Origin: Jannaschia sp. W003
GTDB lineage: Bacteria > Pseudomonadota > Alphaproteobacteria > Rhodobacterales > Rhodobacteraceae
Length of the DNA: 64,000 bases
Direction of reading: 5' to 3'
Assembly (NCBI RefSeq): GCF_025144335.1
Contig: NZ_CP083539.1
Location: 931,501 to 995,500, forward strand
Shown: in pieces, positions 24,097 to 32,331 of the stretch
How positions within the stretch are numbered: the stretch's first letter is position 1
Layout: each line of letters starts with the position of its first letter
Notes under the pieces: model-generated
Database searches by the model: none
Seen by the model: the letters and a program-made list of their open reading frames with translations, nothing else
What the model was told of the DNA's origin: nothing
Made by a program: the position numbers and the translations under genes

Positions 24097-24924
24097 ATGC
24101 TCTTCCTCCTCCTGCGCGCCGCGCTCCTCTTCGTCGCCCTGTTCGTGGTGCCCGTGCTCGCCTCGCTGGTGTGGTGGGCGAACGTGGACCGCCCGCGCCT
24201 GTGGAACGCCGCCGACTGGTCGTCGGCCGCCATCCTGCCCCCCGCCGCGGCCGTCCCCGAGGCCCGCGTCCACGTGCTCGCCGCCCGCACCGGGGGCCTC
24301 AAGGGCGCGGTCTCCGTCCACTCCTGGATCGTCTGGAAGCGCGAAGGCGCAGCCCGCTGGACGCGCCACGACGTGGTGGGCTGGGGCCGGCCCCTGCGCC
24401 GCGACGCCTACGCCGCCGACGGGCGCTGGTACTCCAACGAGCCGTCCGTGCTCGCCACCGCCACCGGCGCGCGCGCCGCCGCAATGATCCCGAAGCTGGA
24501 GGCCGAGGTCGCCGCCTATCCCTTCGCGGCGCGGGGCGACTACCGCATCTTCCCGGGGCCGAACTCCAACACCTTCGTGGCCCACCTCCTGCGCCGCGTG
24601 CCCGAGCTGGGCGCCACGCTGCCGCCCATCGCCGCGGGCAAGGACTGGCTCGGGCCGGGCATCCAGATGCTCCGCGACGCGGGCGGCGACCTCCACCTCT
24701 CCTTCGGCGGGTGGGCCGGCGCCTCGGCGGGCCCCCGCACCGGGATCGAGCTTCACCTCCTCGGCCAGACCCTCGGGGTCGATCTGCGTCGCCCCGCGCT
24801 CAAGCTGCCGGGCGTGGGCCGCGTCGGCATGGCCGAGGTGCCCCGCATCGATGCCGCCGCGCCCGTCGCCGCCGCCCCCGCGGATGCCGCGAACGGCATT
24901 GCGCCGCCTCCGCAGGGCAGCTAG
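24097..24924 (+). CDS. DUF3750 domain-containing membrane-anchored protein
   Basis: 275 residues. One N-terminal transmembrane helix (about 3-27) is followed by a soluble domain with HVLAARTGGLKGAVSVHSWIV, DVVGWGRPLRRDAY, DGRWYSNEPSVL and FPGPNSNTFV. These are the conserved blocks of DUF3750. The family is widespread in proteobacteria with no known role. The PGPNSNTFV/His-bearing blocks give it the look of a peptidase or amidase fold, but this is inference. The C-terminus is an Ala/Pro-rich tail. Confidence 0.78.
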   Translation: MLFLLLRAALLFVALFVVPVLASLVWWANVDRPRLWNAADWSSAAILPPAAAVPEARVHVLAARTGGLKGAVSVHSWIVWKREGAARWTRHDVVGWGRPLRRDAYAADGRWYSNEPSVLATATGARAAAMIPKLEAEVAAYPFAARGDYRIFPGPNSNTFVAHLLRRVPELGATLPPIAAGKDWLGPGIQMLRDAGGDLHLSFGGWAGASAGPRTGIELHLLGQTLGVDLRRPALKLPGVGRVGMAEVPRIDAAAPVAAAPADAANGIAPPPQGS

Positions 24925-25042
24925 CCCCGCACCCGACGACGCCCCGCACGGGGCCGGACAGGTGGACCGCGCAGGCCGACCCAACCCGGGGGCCGCGCGC
25001 GGCATCGTCGGACCGGCACGCCGGGGCCGCAGGAGCGCGCCC

Positions 25043-25231
25043 ATGACCCCCGCCACCCTCGCCCCCGCCCATCTCGGCCATCTCGGAGAGGCCGCCGCCC
25101 ACGATCACTGGATCGCCGGCGCCGCCATCGGCATCGCCGTCGGCCTCGGGCTGTGGGGCTGGCTGAAGGGGGACGACGAGGCGCCGGAGGAGGAGGCCGA
25201 GGAGGCCCCCGCCGAGGAGCAGCCCGCATGA
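25043..25231 (+). CDS. DUF6732-like small membrane protein
   Basis: 62 residues: AHLGHLGEAAAHDHW, one transmembrane helix (IAGAAIGIAVGLGLWGWL), then an acidic Glu-rich tail. I recognise this from Rhodobacteraceae cobalamin clusters. The His residues near the N-terminus and the acidic tail could bind metal, for example cobalt on its way to CbiX, but that is inference. It has RBS AGGAG at 25031-25035. Its stop overlaps the cbiX start (ATGA), so the two are coupled. Confidence 0.7.
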   Translation: MTPATLAPAHLGHLGEAAAHDHWIAGAAIGIAVGLGLWGWLKGDDEAPEEEAEEAPAEEQPA

Positions 25232-26340
25232 AGACCGGCGTGATGATCTGCGGCCACGGCTCGCGCTCGCAGTCCGCCGTGGACGAGTTCGCCACGCTGG
25301 CCCGGAAGCTGCCTGCCCTCCTGCCCCCCGAGTGGGAGACCGACTACGGCTACCTCGAGTTCGCCAACCCCCTGATCCGCGACGGTCTCGACGCCCTGCG
25401 CGAGAAGGGCTGCGAGCGCATCCTCGCCGTGCCCGGCATGCTGTTCGCGGCGATGCACAGCAAGAACGACATCCCCACCGTGCTCAGCACCTATGCCGCG
25501 AAGCACGGCATCGACGTGCGCTACGGGCGCGAGTTGGGCGTCGACCCCAAGATGATCGCCGCCGCCGCCGCCCGCATCCGCGAGGCGCTCGATGCGGCCC
25601 CCTCGGACGTGCCCCTCCATGAGACCTGTCTCGTCGTGATCGGCCGCGGCGCCTCCGACCCCGACGCCAACGGCAACGTCGCCAAGGTGGCGCGGATGCT
25701 GCACGAGGGCCTCGGGACCGGCTGGCTGGAGGTGGGCTATTCGGGCGTCACCTTCCCGCTGGTCGAGCCGTGCCTGGAGCATGCCGCGAAGCTCGGCTAC
25801 CGCCGCGTGGTCGTGTTCCCGTACTTCCTGTTCTCGGGGATCCTGATCGACCGCATCTACGGCTTCACCGACCGCGTGGCGGCGGCGAACCCCGGCATCG
25901 AGTTCCTGAAGGCCCCCTATCTCGGCGCCCACGAAGGGGTCCTGGCCACCTTCGCCGAGCGCGCCACCGAGCAGGTCGGCGAGGTGCCCCCGCCCAACTG
26001 CGCCCTGTGCAAGTACCGCACCACGGTGCTCGGCTTCGAGGCCGAGGTCGGCGCCCCGCAGGAGAGCCACCACCACCACGTGGAAGGGCAGGGCGCCAAC
26101 GCCCCCGGCTCCAACGTCGCCGACTGCGCGCTCTGCGACGACTTCTGCACCGGCCTCTGCCGCCTGGAGGCGGGCGGGCACCACCATCACCACGACCACG
26201 GGCACACTCACGACCACGGGCATCACCATCACCACGGCGACGGCCACCACCATCACCACGACCACGCCCACCCCGAATACCCCCACGCCAGGCACCCCCA
26301 CGGCCCCGAGTCGGCCCGGCGCGCGGCCAAGCCCGAATGA
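25228..26340 (+). CDS. cbiX: Sirohydrochlorin cobaltochelatase CbiX, long form with Cys- and His-rich tail
   Basis: 370 residues. The chelatase domain (about 1-250) starts MKTGVMICGHGSR with the catalytic His10, and has a duplicated CbiX fold. After it come cysteines C258 and C261, then C300, C303, C307 and C311 (CALCDDFCTGLC), suited to an iron-sulfur cluster. A tail at 318-348 contains three blocks of five histidines separated by Asp, Gly and more His. CbiX inserts Co2+ into sirohydrochlorin at the start of the cobalt-early route, and the tail probably stores or delivers metal. It could instead be a ferrochelatase for sirohaem, but the surrounding genes favour cobalamin. Confidence 0.88.
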   Translation: MKTGVMICGHGSRSQSAVDEFATLARKLPALLPPEWETDYGYLEFANPLIRDGLDALREKGCERILAVPGMLFAAMHSKNDIPTVLSTYAAKHGIDVRYGRELGVDPKMIAAAAARIREALDAAPSDVPLHETCLVVIGRGASDPDANGNVAKVARMLHEGLGTGWLEVGYSGVTFPLVEPCLEHAAKLGYRRVVVFPYFLFSGILIDRIYGFTDRVAAANPGIEFLKAPYLGAHEGVLATFAERATEQVGEVPPPNCALCKYRTTVLGFEAEVGAPQESHHHHVEGQGANAPGSNVADCALCDDFCTGLCRLEAGGHHHHHDHGHTHDHGHHHHHGDGHHHHHDHAHPEYPHARHPHGPESARRAAKPE

Positions 26341-26356
26341 CGACCCATCGTGACCC

Positions 26357-26458
26357 CGCCCCGGCCTTGAGTCGGGGCCTCCGCGCGGGATGCGGTGCCC
26401 CCGCCGAAATGGCGCCCCCGCCCGCCTCCCCGCACGCCCCGGCCTTGAGCCGGGGCCT
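26357..26458. repeat. Family C paired palindromes (REPIN-like), pair 2
   Basis: GCCCCG...CGGGGC at 26358-26378 and GCCCCGGC-N5-GCCGGGGC at 26436-26456, 57 nt apart. Here the two asymmetric centres (CCTTGAG) point the same way, unlike the other pairs. It lies in the 193-nt gap between cbiX and cobH, where no gene is visible. Confidence 0.7.
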
Positions 26459-26533
26459 CTCCCTCCGCAGCGATGCCGCCCACCTGAATGCGCGGACGGC
26501 GCAACCTGCGCTGCCCGCCACCCCGGCCCCCGC

Positions 26534-27166
26534 ATGAGACCCTACGAAAAGGACCCCGCGGCCATCTACGCCGCCTCCTTCGCCACGGTGCGCCGCGAGG
26601 CCGCGCTCGACCGCTTCCCGCCCGGCCTCGCCGAGGTCGCCGTGCGCGTGATCCACGCCTGCGGCATGGTCGAGATCGCCGACCGCCTCGCCTTCTCGCC
26701 CGACGCAGCCGAGCGCGGCGCCGACGCCCTGCGCGCGGGCGCCCCTGTCTACGCCGACTGCGAGATGGTCGCCTCGGGCATCACCCGCCGCCTCCTGCCC
26801 GCCGGCGCGCAAGTCCGCTGCACCCTGAACGACCCGCGCGTCCCGGACCTCGCCGCCGACCTCGGCACCACCCGCTCCGCCGCCGCCGTGGACCTGTGGG
26901 AGACCGGCGGCGCGGTCGTTGCCATTGGCAACGCCCCCACCGCCCTCTTCCGCCTCCTCGAGCGCCTCGACGAGGGCGCCCCGCCCCCCGCCGCCATCCT
27001 CGCCTTCCCGGTCGGCTTCGTCGGCGCCGCCGAGTCCAAGGCCGAGCTGGCCGAGCGCCCCCGCAACAGCCCCTTCGTCACCCTGCGCGGTCGCCGCGGC
27101 GGCAGCGCCATGGCCTCCGCGGCGGTGAACGCGCTCGCGATCCTCGCGGCGGGAGGCGTCCAATAG
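26534..27166 (+). CDS. cobH: Precorrin-8X methylmutase
   Basis: 210 residues. The core RVIHACGMVEIADRLAFS carries the catalytic His, followed by ADCEMVASGI, IGNAPTALFRL and FPVGFVGAAESK. All are diagnostic of CobH/CbiC, which moves a methyl group from C11 to C12 to make hydrogenobyrinate or its cobalt form. ATG 26534 gives the family start MRPYEKDPAAIYAASFA. It is separated from cbiX by REPIN-like pair 2 and from cobL by repeats A3 and D2. Confidence 0.93.
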   Translation: MRPYEKDPAAIYAASFATVRREAALDRFPPGLAEVAVRVIHACGMVEIADRLAFSPDAAERGADALRAGAPVYADCEMVASGITRRLLPAGAQVRCTLNDPRVPDLAADLGTTRSAAAVDLWETGGAVVAIGNAPTALFRLLERLDEGAPPPAAILAFPVGFVGAAESKAELAERPRNSPFVTLRGRRGGSAMASAAVNALAILAAGGVQ

Positions 27167-27173
27167 TGCTCTC

Positions 27174-27230
27174 ATCTTGCCATAAATACCTTGGGGGAGA
27201 CGCCGCAGGCGTCGGGGGCAAAGCCCCCAC
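27174..27230 (+). repeat. Family A terminator-like repeat, copy A3
   Basis: CATCTTGCCATAAATACC, then hairpins GACGCC-GCA-GGCGTC (27199-27213) and GGGGGC-AAA-GCCCCC (27214-27228). It follows the cobH stop by 7 nt and probably interrupts read-through into cobL. Confidence 0.7.
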
Positions 27231-27242
27231 CCGGACGACAAA

Positions 27243-27286
27243 CGTATGCACGGGGGGTGCACGCGGGGTGTACGCAGGGTGCCCCC
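27243..27286 (+). repeat. Family D G-rich repeat, copy D2, abutting the cobL start
   Basis: TATGCACGGGGGG, TGCACGCGGGG, TGTACGCAGGG, TGCCCCC, ending directly at the cobL ATG (27287). The G-rich run takes the place where an RBS should be, so the repeat could affect ribosome loading on cobL. Confidence 0.7.
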
Positions 27287-28492
27287 ATGCCTGACGCCCC
27301 TTGGCTCCACATCGTCGGCATCGGCGAGGACGGCATGGCGGGCCTCGCTCCGGCCGCCCGCGCCGTGGTCGAGGCCGCCGAGGTCATCGTCGGCGGCGAC
27401 CGCCACCACGTCCTCTCAGACGCCGTGGAGGCCCGCCGCATCGCCTGGCCGCACCCCTTCGACGCCCTGATCGAAAAGCTCGAATCCCTGCGCGGTCAAA
27501 GGGTTGTGGTGCTGGCGACGGGCGACCCGCTGTGGTTCTCGGTCGGCGCCCGCATCGGCCGCGCGATCCCGCCCAGCCAGATCGCCTACCACCCCCAGCT
27601 CTCGGCCTTCCAGCTCGCGGCGGCCCGCATGGGCTGGAGCATGGCCGACGTCGAGACCCTCACGGTCCACGGCCGCCCGGTCGAGCAGATGATCGCCTTC
27701 ATCCAGCCCAGCGCCCGCCTCCTGATCCTGACCACGGGCGCGCAAACCCCTGCCCAGATTGCGAAATTCCTAGCAGACCGTGGCTTCGGCGCCTCCCCCA
27801 TGACGGTGCTCGCCAACATGGGCGGCGACGCCGAGCGCCGCTTCGACGCCACCGCCGACGGCTGGTCCCACGAGGTCCCCGCCTTCAACACGCTGGCCGT
27901 GGAATGCGTCGCCGCCCCCGACGCCGCGCTCCTGCCGCGCGTGCCCGGCCTCGATGACGCCCTGTTCCGCTCGGATGGGACCATGACCAAGCGGGAGGTC
28001 CGCGCGGCCACGCTCGCCAAGCTCATGCCCATGCGCGGCGCGCTCCTGTGGGACATCGGCACCGGCTCCGGCTCGGTCGCCATCGAGTGGATGCGCGCCG
28101 CCCGCTCGGCCCACGCCATCGCCCTCGAGCCGCGGCCCGACCGCCGCGCCATGGCCGCCGAGAACGCCCTTGCCCTGGGCGCCCCCCGCCTCGACCTGCG
28201 CGACGGCGAGGCGCCGGAGGCGTTGGAATCGCTGCCCTCTCCCGACGCGGTGTTCATCGGCGGCGGCCTCTCCGAGGCGGTCGCCGACGCCGCTCTCGCG
28301 GCCCTGCGCCCCCTCGGCCGGCTGGTTGCGAACGCGGTGACGCTGGAGAGCGAGGCTATCCTGCTCAGCCTTCACGCCCGCCACGGCGGCGACCTCGTGC
28401 GCCTCTCGGTGGAGCGCGCCGAGCCCGTGGGCCGCTACCGCGGCTGGCGCCCGTCGATGGCAGTGACGCAGTGGAGCCTCGTGAAGCGATGA
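27287..28492 (+). CDS. cobL: Precorrin-6Y C5,15-methyltransferase (decarboxylating)
   Basis: 401 residues in two domains. An N-terminal CbiE-type tetrapyrrole methylase (about 1-205) begins WLHIVGIGEDGMAGL and has LATGDPLWFSVG. A C-terminal CbiT-type methyltransferase (about 230-400) has the SAM motif WDIGTGSGSVAIEW near residue 254. It methylates C5 and C15 and removes the C12 acetate carboxyl. It is coupled to cobI by an ATGA overlap. An open frame upstream from 27191 lies within repeats A3 and D2, so ATG 27287 is used. Confidence 0.94.
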   Translation: MPDAPWLHIVGIGEDGMAGLAPAARAVVEAAEVIVGGDRHHVLSDAVEARRIAWPHPFDALIEKLESLRGQRVVVLATGDPLWFSVGARIGRAIPPSQIAYHPQLSAFQLAAARMGWSMADVETLTVHGRPVEQMIAFIQPSARLLILTTGAQTPAQIAKFLADRGFGASPMTVLANMGGDAERRFDATADGWSHEVPAFNTLAVECVAAPDAALLPRVPGLDDALFRSDGTMTKREVRAATLAKLMPMRGALLWDIGTGSGSVAIEWMRAARSAHAIALEPRPDRRAMAAENALALGAPRLDLRDGEAPEALESLPSPDAVFIGGGLSEAVADAALAALRPLGRLVANAVTLESEAILLSLHARHGGDLVRLSVERAEPVGRYRGWRPSMAVTQWSLVKR

Positions 28493-29184
28493 CCGGAACG
28501 CTCCACGGCGTCGGCCTCGGGCCGGGCGCGCCCGACCTCCTCACCTTGCGCGCCGCGCGCGTGATCGAGCGGGCCGAAGTCGTGGCCTATCCCTCGCTCG
28601 CCGGCGGCGACAGCCTCGCGCGCGTCATCGCCGCCGCGCTCATCCCCAAGAATGCCCAGGAGATCCGTATCGACGTCCCCATGACCCGCGCGCGCGAACC
28701 GGCGCAGCAGGCCTACGACGTGGGCGCCGAAGCCATCGCCGCCGCCCTTGACGCGGGCCTTGACGTGGTGTGCCTCTGCGAGGGTGACCCGCTGTTCTAC
28801 GGCTCGTTCATGTACCTCCACGCCCGCCTCGCGCCGCGCTACCGCGTGGAGGTCGTGCCCGGCGTCACCTCGCTGACCGCCTGCGCCGCCGCCGCCGCGC
28901 AGCCGCTCGCGGCGCGCAACGACACCCTCGTGGTGCTACCCGGCCCGCTGCCCGACGATGCCTTGCGCGCCCACCTGCGCGCCGCCGACACGGTGGCGAT
29001 CCTGAAAGTGGGCCGGCACCTGCCGCGCCTGCGCGCGCTGGTCGCCTCCGAGGGCCTCCAGGGTACCTACGTCGAGCGCGCCACCACCGGGGCCGAGCGC
29101 GTCCTGCCGCTGGCGGACGCGCCGGATGAGGCCCCCTACTTCTCCACCATCCTCGTCGCCAAGGGAGCCGACCCATGGCTGTGA
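28489..29184 (+). CDS. cobI: Precorrin-2 C20-methyltransferase
   Basis: 231 residues. The start GTLHGVGLGPGAPDLLTLRA is the classic CobI/CbiL glycine loop. CLCEGDPLFYGSFMYLHARL and VVPGVTSLTACAA are the SAM-binding blocks. It adds the C20 methyl group to precorrin-2 or its cobalt form. It overlaps cobL by 4 nt upstream and the cbiG-cobJ gene by 10 nt downstream, so the three are one translational unit. Confidence 0.94.
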   Translation: MTGTLHGVGLGPGAPDLLTLRAARVIERAEVVAYPSLAGGDSLARVIAAALIPKNAQEIRIDVPMTRAREPAQQAYDVGAEAIAAALDAGLDVVCLCEGDPLFYGSFMYLHARLAPRYRVEVVPGVTSLTACAAAAAQPLAARNDTLVVLPGPLPDDALRAHLRAADTVAILKVGRHLPRLRALVASEGLQGTYVERATTGAERVLPLADAPDEAPYFSTILVAKGADPWL

Positions 29185-30989
29185 CCCCCGTCGTCGTCGC
29201 CCTGAACCGCTCCGGCCTCGCCACCGCGCGCCGGGTGGCCGAGTCGCTGGCGTGTCCCCTCCACGGCCGCAAGGGTCGCACCGAGGGCTGCGACGCCACC
29301 TTCCCCGACGCGCTAAGCCATGTCCGCACCCTGTTCGCCGCCGGGCACGCGGTGGTGGGCGTCTGCGCCGCCGGCATCCTCGTGCGCGCGGTGGCGCCGC
29401 TGCTCGCCGACAAGCGCGCCGAGCCGCCCGTGCTGTCGGTCTCCGACGACGGGGCGGTCGTCGTGCCGCTGCTGGGCGGCCACCGGGGCGCGAACCGCAT
29501 GGCGCGGGCGTTGGCCGAGGCGCTGGGGGCCATGGCGGCCGTGACCACCGCCGGCGACGTGGCCTTGGGCGTGGCGCTCGACGAGCCGCCCGAGGGCTGG
29601 ACGCTGGCCAACCCCGAGGGCGCGAAGGATGCCATGGCCGCGCTGCTGGCGGGCGGCGGCGCGCGGGTCGAGGGGGACGCACCGTGGCTCCGCGGCCTGC
29701 CCGAGGGCGATGATGTGACGATCCGCGCCACCCTCGCGCCCCACGAGGGCGCGGGCCTCACCTTCCACCCCCGCCGCGCCGCGCTGGGCGTGGGCGCTTC
29801 GCGCGACTGCCCGCCCGAGGAACTGGCGGCGCTGGTGGACGGGGTGCTCGCAGAGGCCGGCATCGCCCCCGGCGCGCTGGCCGGCGTCTGGAGCGCCGAC
29901 CTCAAGGGCGACGAGCCGGCGGTGATCGCCCTGGCGAAGCGGCTGGGTTGCCCCCTGCGCCTGTTCACCGCCCCGGAGCTGGAGAGCGAGACCCCCCGTA
30001 CCGCGAACCCCTCGGACGTGGTCTTCGCCGAGATCGGCACCCACGGCGTTGCCGAGAACGCGGCCCTCCGTGCCGCCGGCCCCGACGCCGTGCTCGCGCA
30101 GCCGAAGCGCAAGTCCGCCATGGCCACCGCCGCGCTCGCGCTGGCGCCCGCGCCCATCGTGGACCTGCCGGGCCGCCCGCGCGGGCGCCTCTCGGTGGTC
30201 TCGATCGGCCCCGGGCAGGCGGCGTGGCGGACCCCGGAGGCCTCGGCCTGGGTGGCGGGCGCCGACGAGCTGGTCGGCTACGGCCTCTACATCGACCTGC
30301 TCGGGCCGCTGGCGGCGGGCAAGCCGCGCTCCGACTATCCCCTGGGCGGCGAGGAGGCGCGCTGCCGCCACGCGCTGGAGCGGGCGGGCGAGGGGCGCGA
30401 CGTGGCGCTGGTCTGCTCGGGGGACGCGGGCATCTACGCCATGGGCGCGCTCGTGCTGGAGCTGATGGCGCGCACGGGCGAGGACGCGCTCAGCCCCGCC
30501 GCCCGGCGCGTCGAGCTGCGCGGCACGCCCGGCGTCTCGGCCCTGCAGGCGGCTGCCGCCCGCGCCGGGGCGCCGCTGGGCCACGACTTCTGCGCCATAT
30601 CCCTGTCGGACCTGCTGACGCCCCGCGACGACATCCTGCGCCGCCTCCGCGCCGCCGCCGAGGGCGACTTCGTGGTGGCCTTCTACAACCCCGTCTCGAA
30701 GCGCCGCCGCGATCTTCTTCCCATGGCCCGCGACATCCTCCTGCGGCACCGCCCGGCGGACACGCCGGTCCTGCTCGCCACCTCCCTGGGGCGCCCCGAG
30801 GAGCACGTGCGCCTGCGCCGGCTGGACGCCCTCCACGTGGACGAAGTGGACATGATGACCGTGGTGCTGGTCGGCTCGTCGAACACCCGAGTGGTCCAGA
30901 CGGGCGACGGCCCGCGCATGTTCACGCCCCGCGGCTACGCCCGCAAGATGGCGGGCGGCGACCTCGCGACCTCGGAGGACCCCTCGTGA
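29175..30989 (+). CDS. cobJ: CbiG-CobJ fusion: cobalt-precorrin-5A hydrolase-like / precorrin-3B C17-methyltransferase
   Basis: 604 residues. The first ~220 form a CbiG N-terminal-like domain (VVGVCAAGILVRAVAPLLADK, VVPLLGGHRGANRMA). About 235-330 is the CbiG-C/CobE-like domain (LGVGASRDCPPEELAALVDGVL and FAEIGTHGVAENAAL). From about 335 it is a CobJ methylase (LSVVSIGPGQAAWRTPEA, CSGDAGIYAMGALVLEL, ISLSDLLTPRD). The methylase contracts the ring while methylating C17. CbiG opens the resulting lactone and releases C20 as acetaldehyde, in the cobalt-early route. Together with cbiX this argues for cobalt insertion before ring contraction. Confidence 0.9.
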   Translation: MAVTPVVVALNRSGLATARRVAESLACPLHGRKGRTEGCDATFPDALSHVRTLFAAGHAVVGVCAAGILVRAVAPLLADKRAEPPVLSVSDDGAVVVPLLGGHRGANRMARALAEALGAMAAVTTAGDVALGVALDEPPEGWTLANPEGAKDAMAALLAGGGARVEGDAPWLRGLPEGDDVTIRATLAPHEGAGLTFHPRRAALGVGASRDCPPEELAALVDGVLAEAGIAPGALAGVWSADLKGDEPAVIALAKRLGCPLRLFTAPELESETPRTANPSDVVFAEIGTHGVAENAALRAAGPDAVLAQPKRKSAMATAALALAPAPIVDLPGRPRGRLSVVSIGPGQAAWRTPEASAWVAGADELVGYGLYIDLLGPLAAGKPRSDYPLGGEEARCRHALERAGEGRDVALVCSGDAGIYAMGALVLELMARTGEDALSPAARRVELRGTPGVSALQAAAARAGAPLGHDFCAISLSDLLTPRDDILRRLRAAAEGDFVVAFYNPVSKRRRDLLPMARDILLRHRPADTPVLLATSLGRPEEHVRLRRLDALHVDEVDMMTVVLVGSSNTRVVQTGDGPRMFTPRGYARKMAGGDLATSEDPS

Positions 30990-31750
30990 CCGTCCACTTC
31001 ATCGGCGCCGGACCCGGCGACCCGGAACTTCTGACCCTCAAGGCCCAGCGGCTGATCCGCTCGTGCCCCGTATGCCTCTACGCCGGCAGCCTCGTGCCCG
31101 CCGCCGTGGTGGCCGAGGCGCCCGAGGGCGCCCGCGTCCTCGACACCGCGCCCATGACGCTGGCCGAGACCCATGCCGAGATCGCCGCCGCCCACGCCCG
31201 CGGCGAGGACGTGGCGCGGGTCCATTCCGGCGACCCCTCGCTCTACGGCGCCATCGCCGAGCAGATCCGCCTCCTGCGCCGCGACGGCATCCCCTTCGCG
31301 GTCTGCCCCGGCGTGCCCGCCTACGCCGCCGCCGCCGCCGCCCTGGGCCAGGAGCTGACGATCCCCGAGGTGGCGCAGTCGATCGTGCTCACGCGCGTGT
31401 CGATGAAGTCCACCTCCATGCCCCCCCGCGAGACGCTCGAGAACTTCGCGCGCACGGGCGCCACCCTCGCGATCCACCTCGGCATCCGCGCCCTGCGCGA
31501 GATCGAGCGGGTGCTCGTGCCCCACTACGGCGCCGACTGCCCCGTGGTCGTGGCCTACCGCGTGGGCTGGCCCGACGAGGCGTTCCTGCGCGGCACCCTC
31601 GCGGACATCCGCGAGAAGGTGAGGGCGGAGAAGATCACCCGCACCGCGCTGATCCTGGTCGGCCCCGCGCTGGGCGAGGTCGCCGATTTCCGCGACAGCG
31701 CGCTCTACGATCCGGCGATCCCCCACGTCCTGCGCCCCCGCGCCCGCTAG
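30986..31750 (+). CDS. cobM: Precorrin-4 C11-methyltransferase
   Basis: 254 residues beginning at GTG 30986, within a GTGA overlap with the preceding stop. VHFIGAGPGDPELLTLKAQRL, HSGDPSLYGAIAEQIRLL and CPGVPAYAAAAAALGQELTIPEV are diagnostic of CobM/CbiF. It methylates C11. It is the last gene of the coupled cobL-cobI-cobJ-cobM run. Confidence 0.94.
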   Translation: MTVHFIGAGPGDPELLTLKAQRLIRSCPVCLYAGSLVPAAVVAEAPEGARVLDTAPMTLAETHAEIAAAHARGEDVARVHSGDPSLYGAIAEQIRLLRRDGIPFAVCPGVPAYAAAAAALGQELTIPEVAQSIVLTRVSMKSTSMPPRETLENFARTGATLAIHLGIRALREIERVLVPHYGADCPVVVAYRVGWPDEAFLRGTLADIREKVRAEKITRTALILVGPALGEVADFRDSALYDPAIPHVLRPRAR

Positions 31751-31842
31751 GCGCCGCGACGTTTCCGCGCGAAGGCCGCCGTTCGCGTTGACTCGCGGCG
31801 CCGGAGTGCCGACCTTCAGGGGGCACGACCGGGGGGCCTGCC

Positions 31843-32229
31843 ATGACCGACACGCCACGCGCCGACGACGAGACGCAGGGCGACGTCCTGCCCGAGGCGG
31901 TCCGCGAGGGCCTCGCCCGCGCGCGCGACCGCGAGCAGCGCCGCACCGGCGGGCGCCTGCGGGTGCAGGTGGGCGAGGCGTGGTACCCGATCCGCTCCTA
32001 CGACGCCGAGGGCTTCACGGTGGCGATCGACGTGGCGCCGAAGCTGCGCGGCCTGGTGGAGATCCACGACGGCCCCGCGCTGGTGCGCTCGGCGCTGATC
32101 GTGGCTGGGGACGCGGACGAGTACACCATCCGCTACGGCTTCAAGCGCGCCACCGCGGTGCGCGACCGCGCGGCGCTCGACTACGAGGTGGAGCGCCCCG
32201 AGACGGCGGGGCTGCTGGGCCGGGACTAG
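31843..32229 (+). CDS. Conserved hypothetical protein (Rhodobacteraceae type)
   Basis: 128 residues, soluble. An acidic N-terminus (about 1-35) is followed by a compact domain: RLRVQVGEAWYPIRSYDAEGF, APKLRGLVEIHDGPALVRSALIV and DEYTIRYGFKRATAVRDRAALDYE. The beta-rich, arginine-bearing pattern has the feel of a PilZ-like barrel, but the RxxxR and DxSxxG motifs of PilZ are absent, so c-di-GMP binding is not supported. It stands alone 92 nt after cobM. I know it only as a conserved family of unknown function. Confidence 0.6.
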   Translation: MTDTPRADDETQGDVLPEAVREGLARARDREQRRTGGRLRVQVGEAWYPIRSYDAEGFTVAIDVAPKLRGLVEIHDGPALVRSALIVAGDADEYTIRYGFKRATAVRDRAALDYEVERPETAGLLGRD

Positions 32230-32232
32230 CGC

Positions 32233-32331
32233 GCCCCGGACTTGCGCCGGGGCCTCGGGGTGCGGCGGGCGCTTCGCTCCGAATTGAAGGCGCAACGTTG
32301 GGGGCAGGGGCCCCGGATCAGGTCCGGGGCG
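32233..32331. repeat. Family C paired palindromes (REPIN-like), pair 3
   Basis: GCCCCGG-N7-CCGGGGC (32233-32253) and GCCCCGGA-N5-TCCGGGGC (32310-32330), 56 nt apart, inverted. The second palindrome overlaps the last codons and stop of the M15 peptidase gene (ending at 32318), so the repeat supplies its C-terminus. Confidence 0.75.

Noticed and set aside
24925..25042. A cobalamin riboswitch before the cobalamin genes
   Set aside because: The 118-nt leader is GC-rich, but I could not find the B12-box or the paired elements expected. A covariance search would settle it.
31843..32229. PilZ domain, c-di-GMP binding
   Set aside because: The beta-rich pattern is suggestive, but the RxxxR and (D/N)xSxxG motifs are absent.
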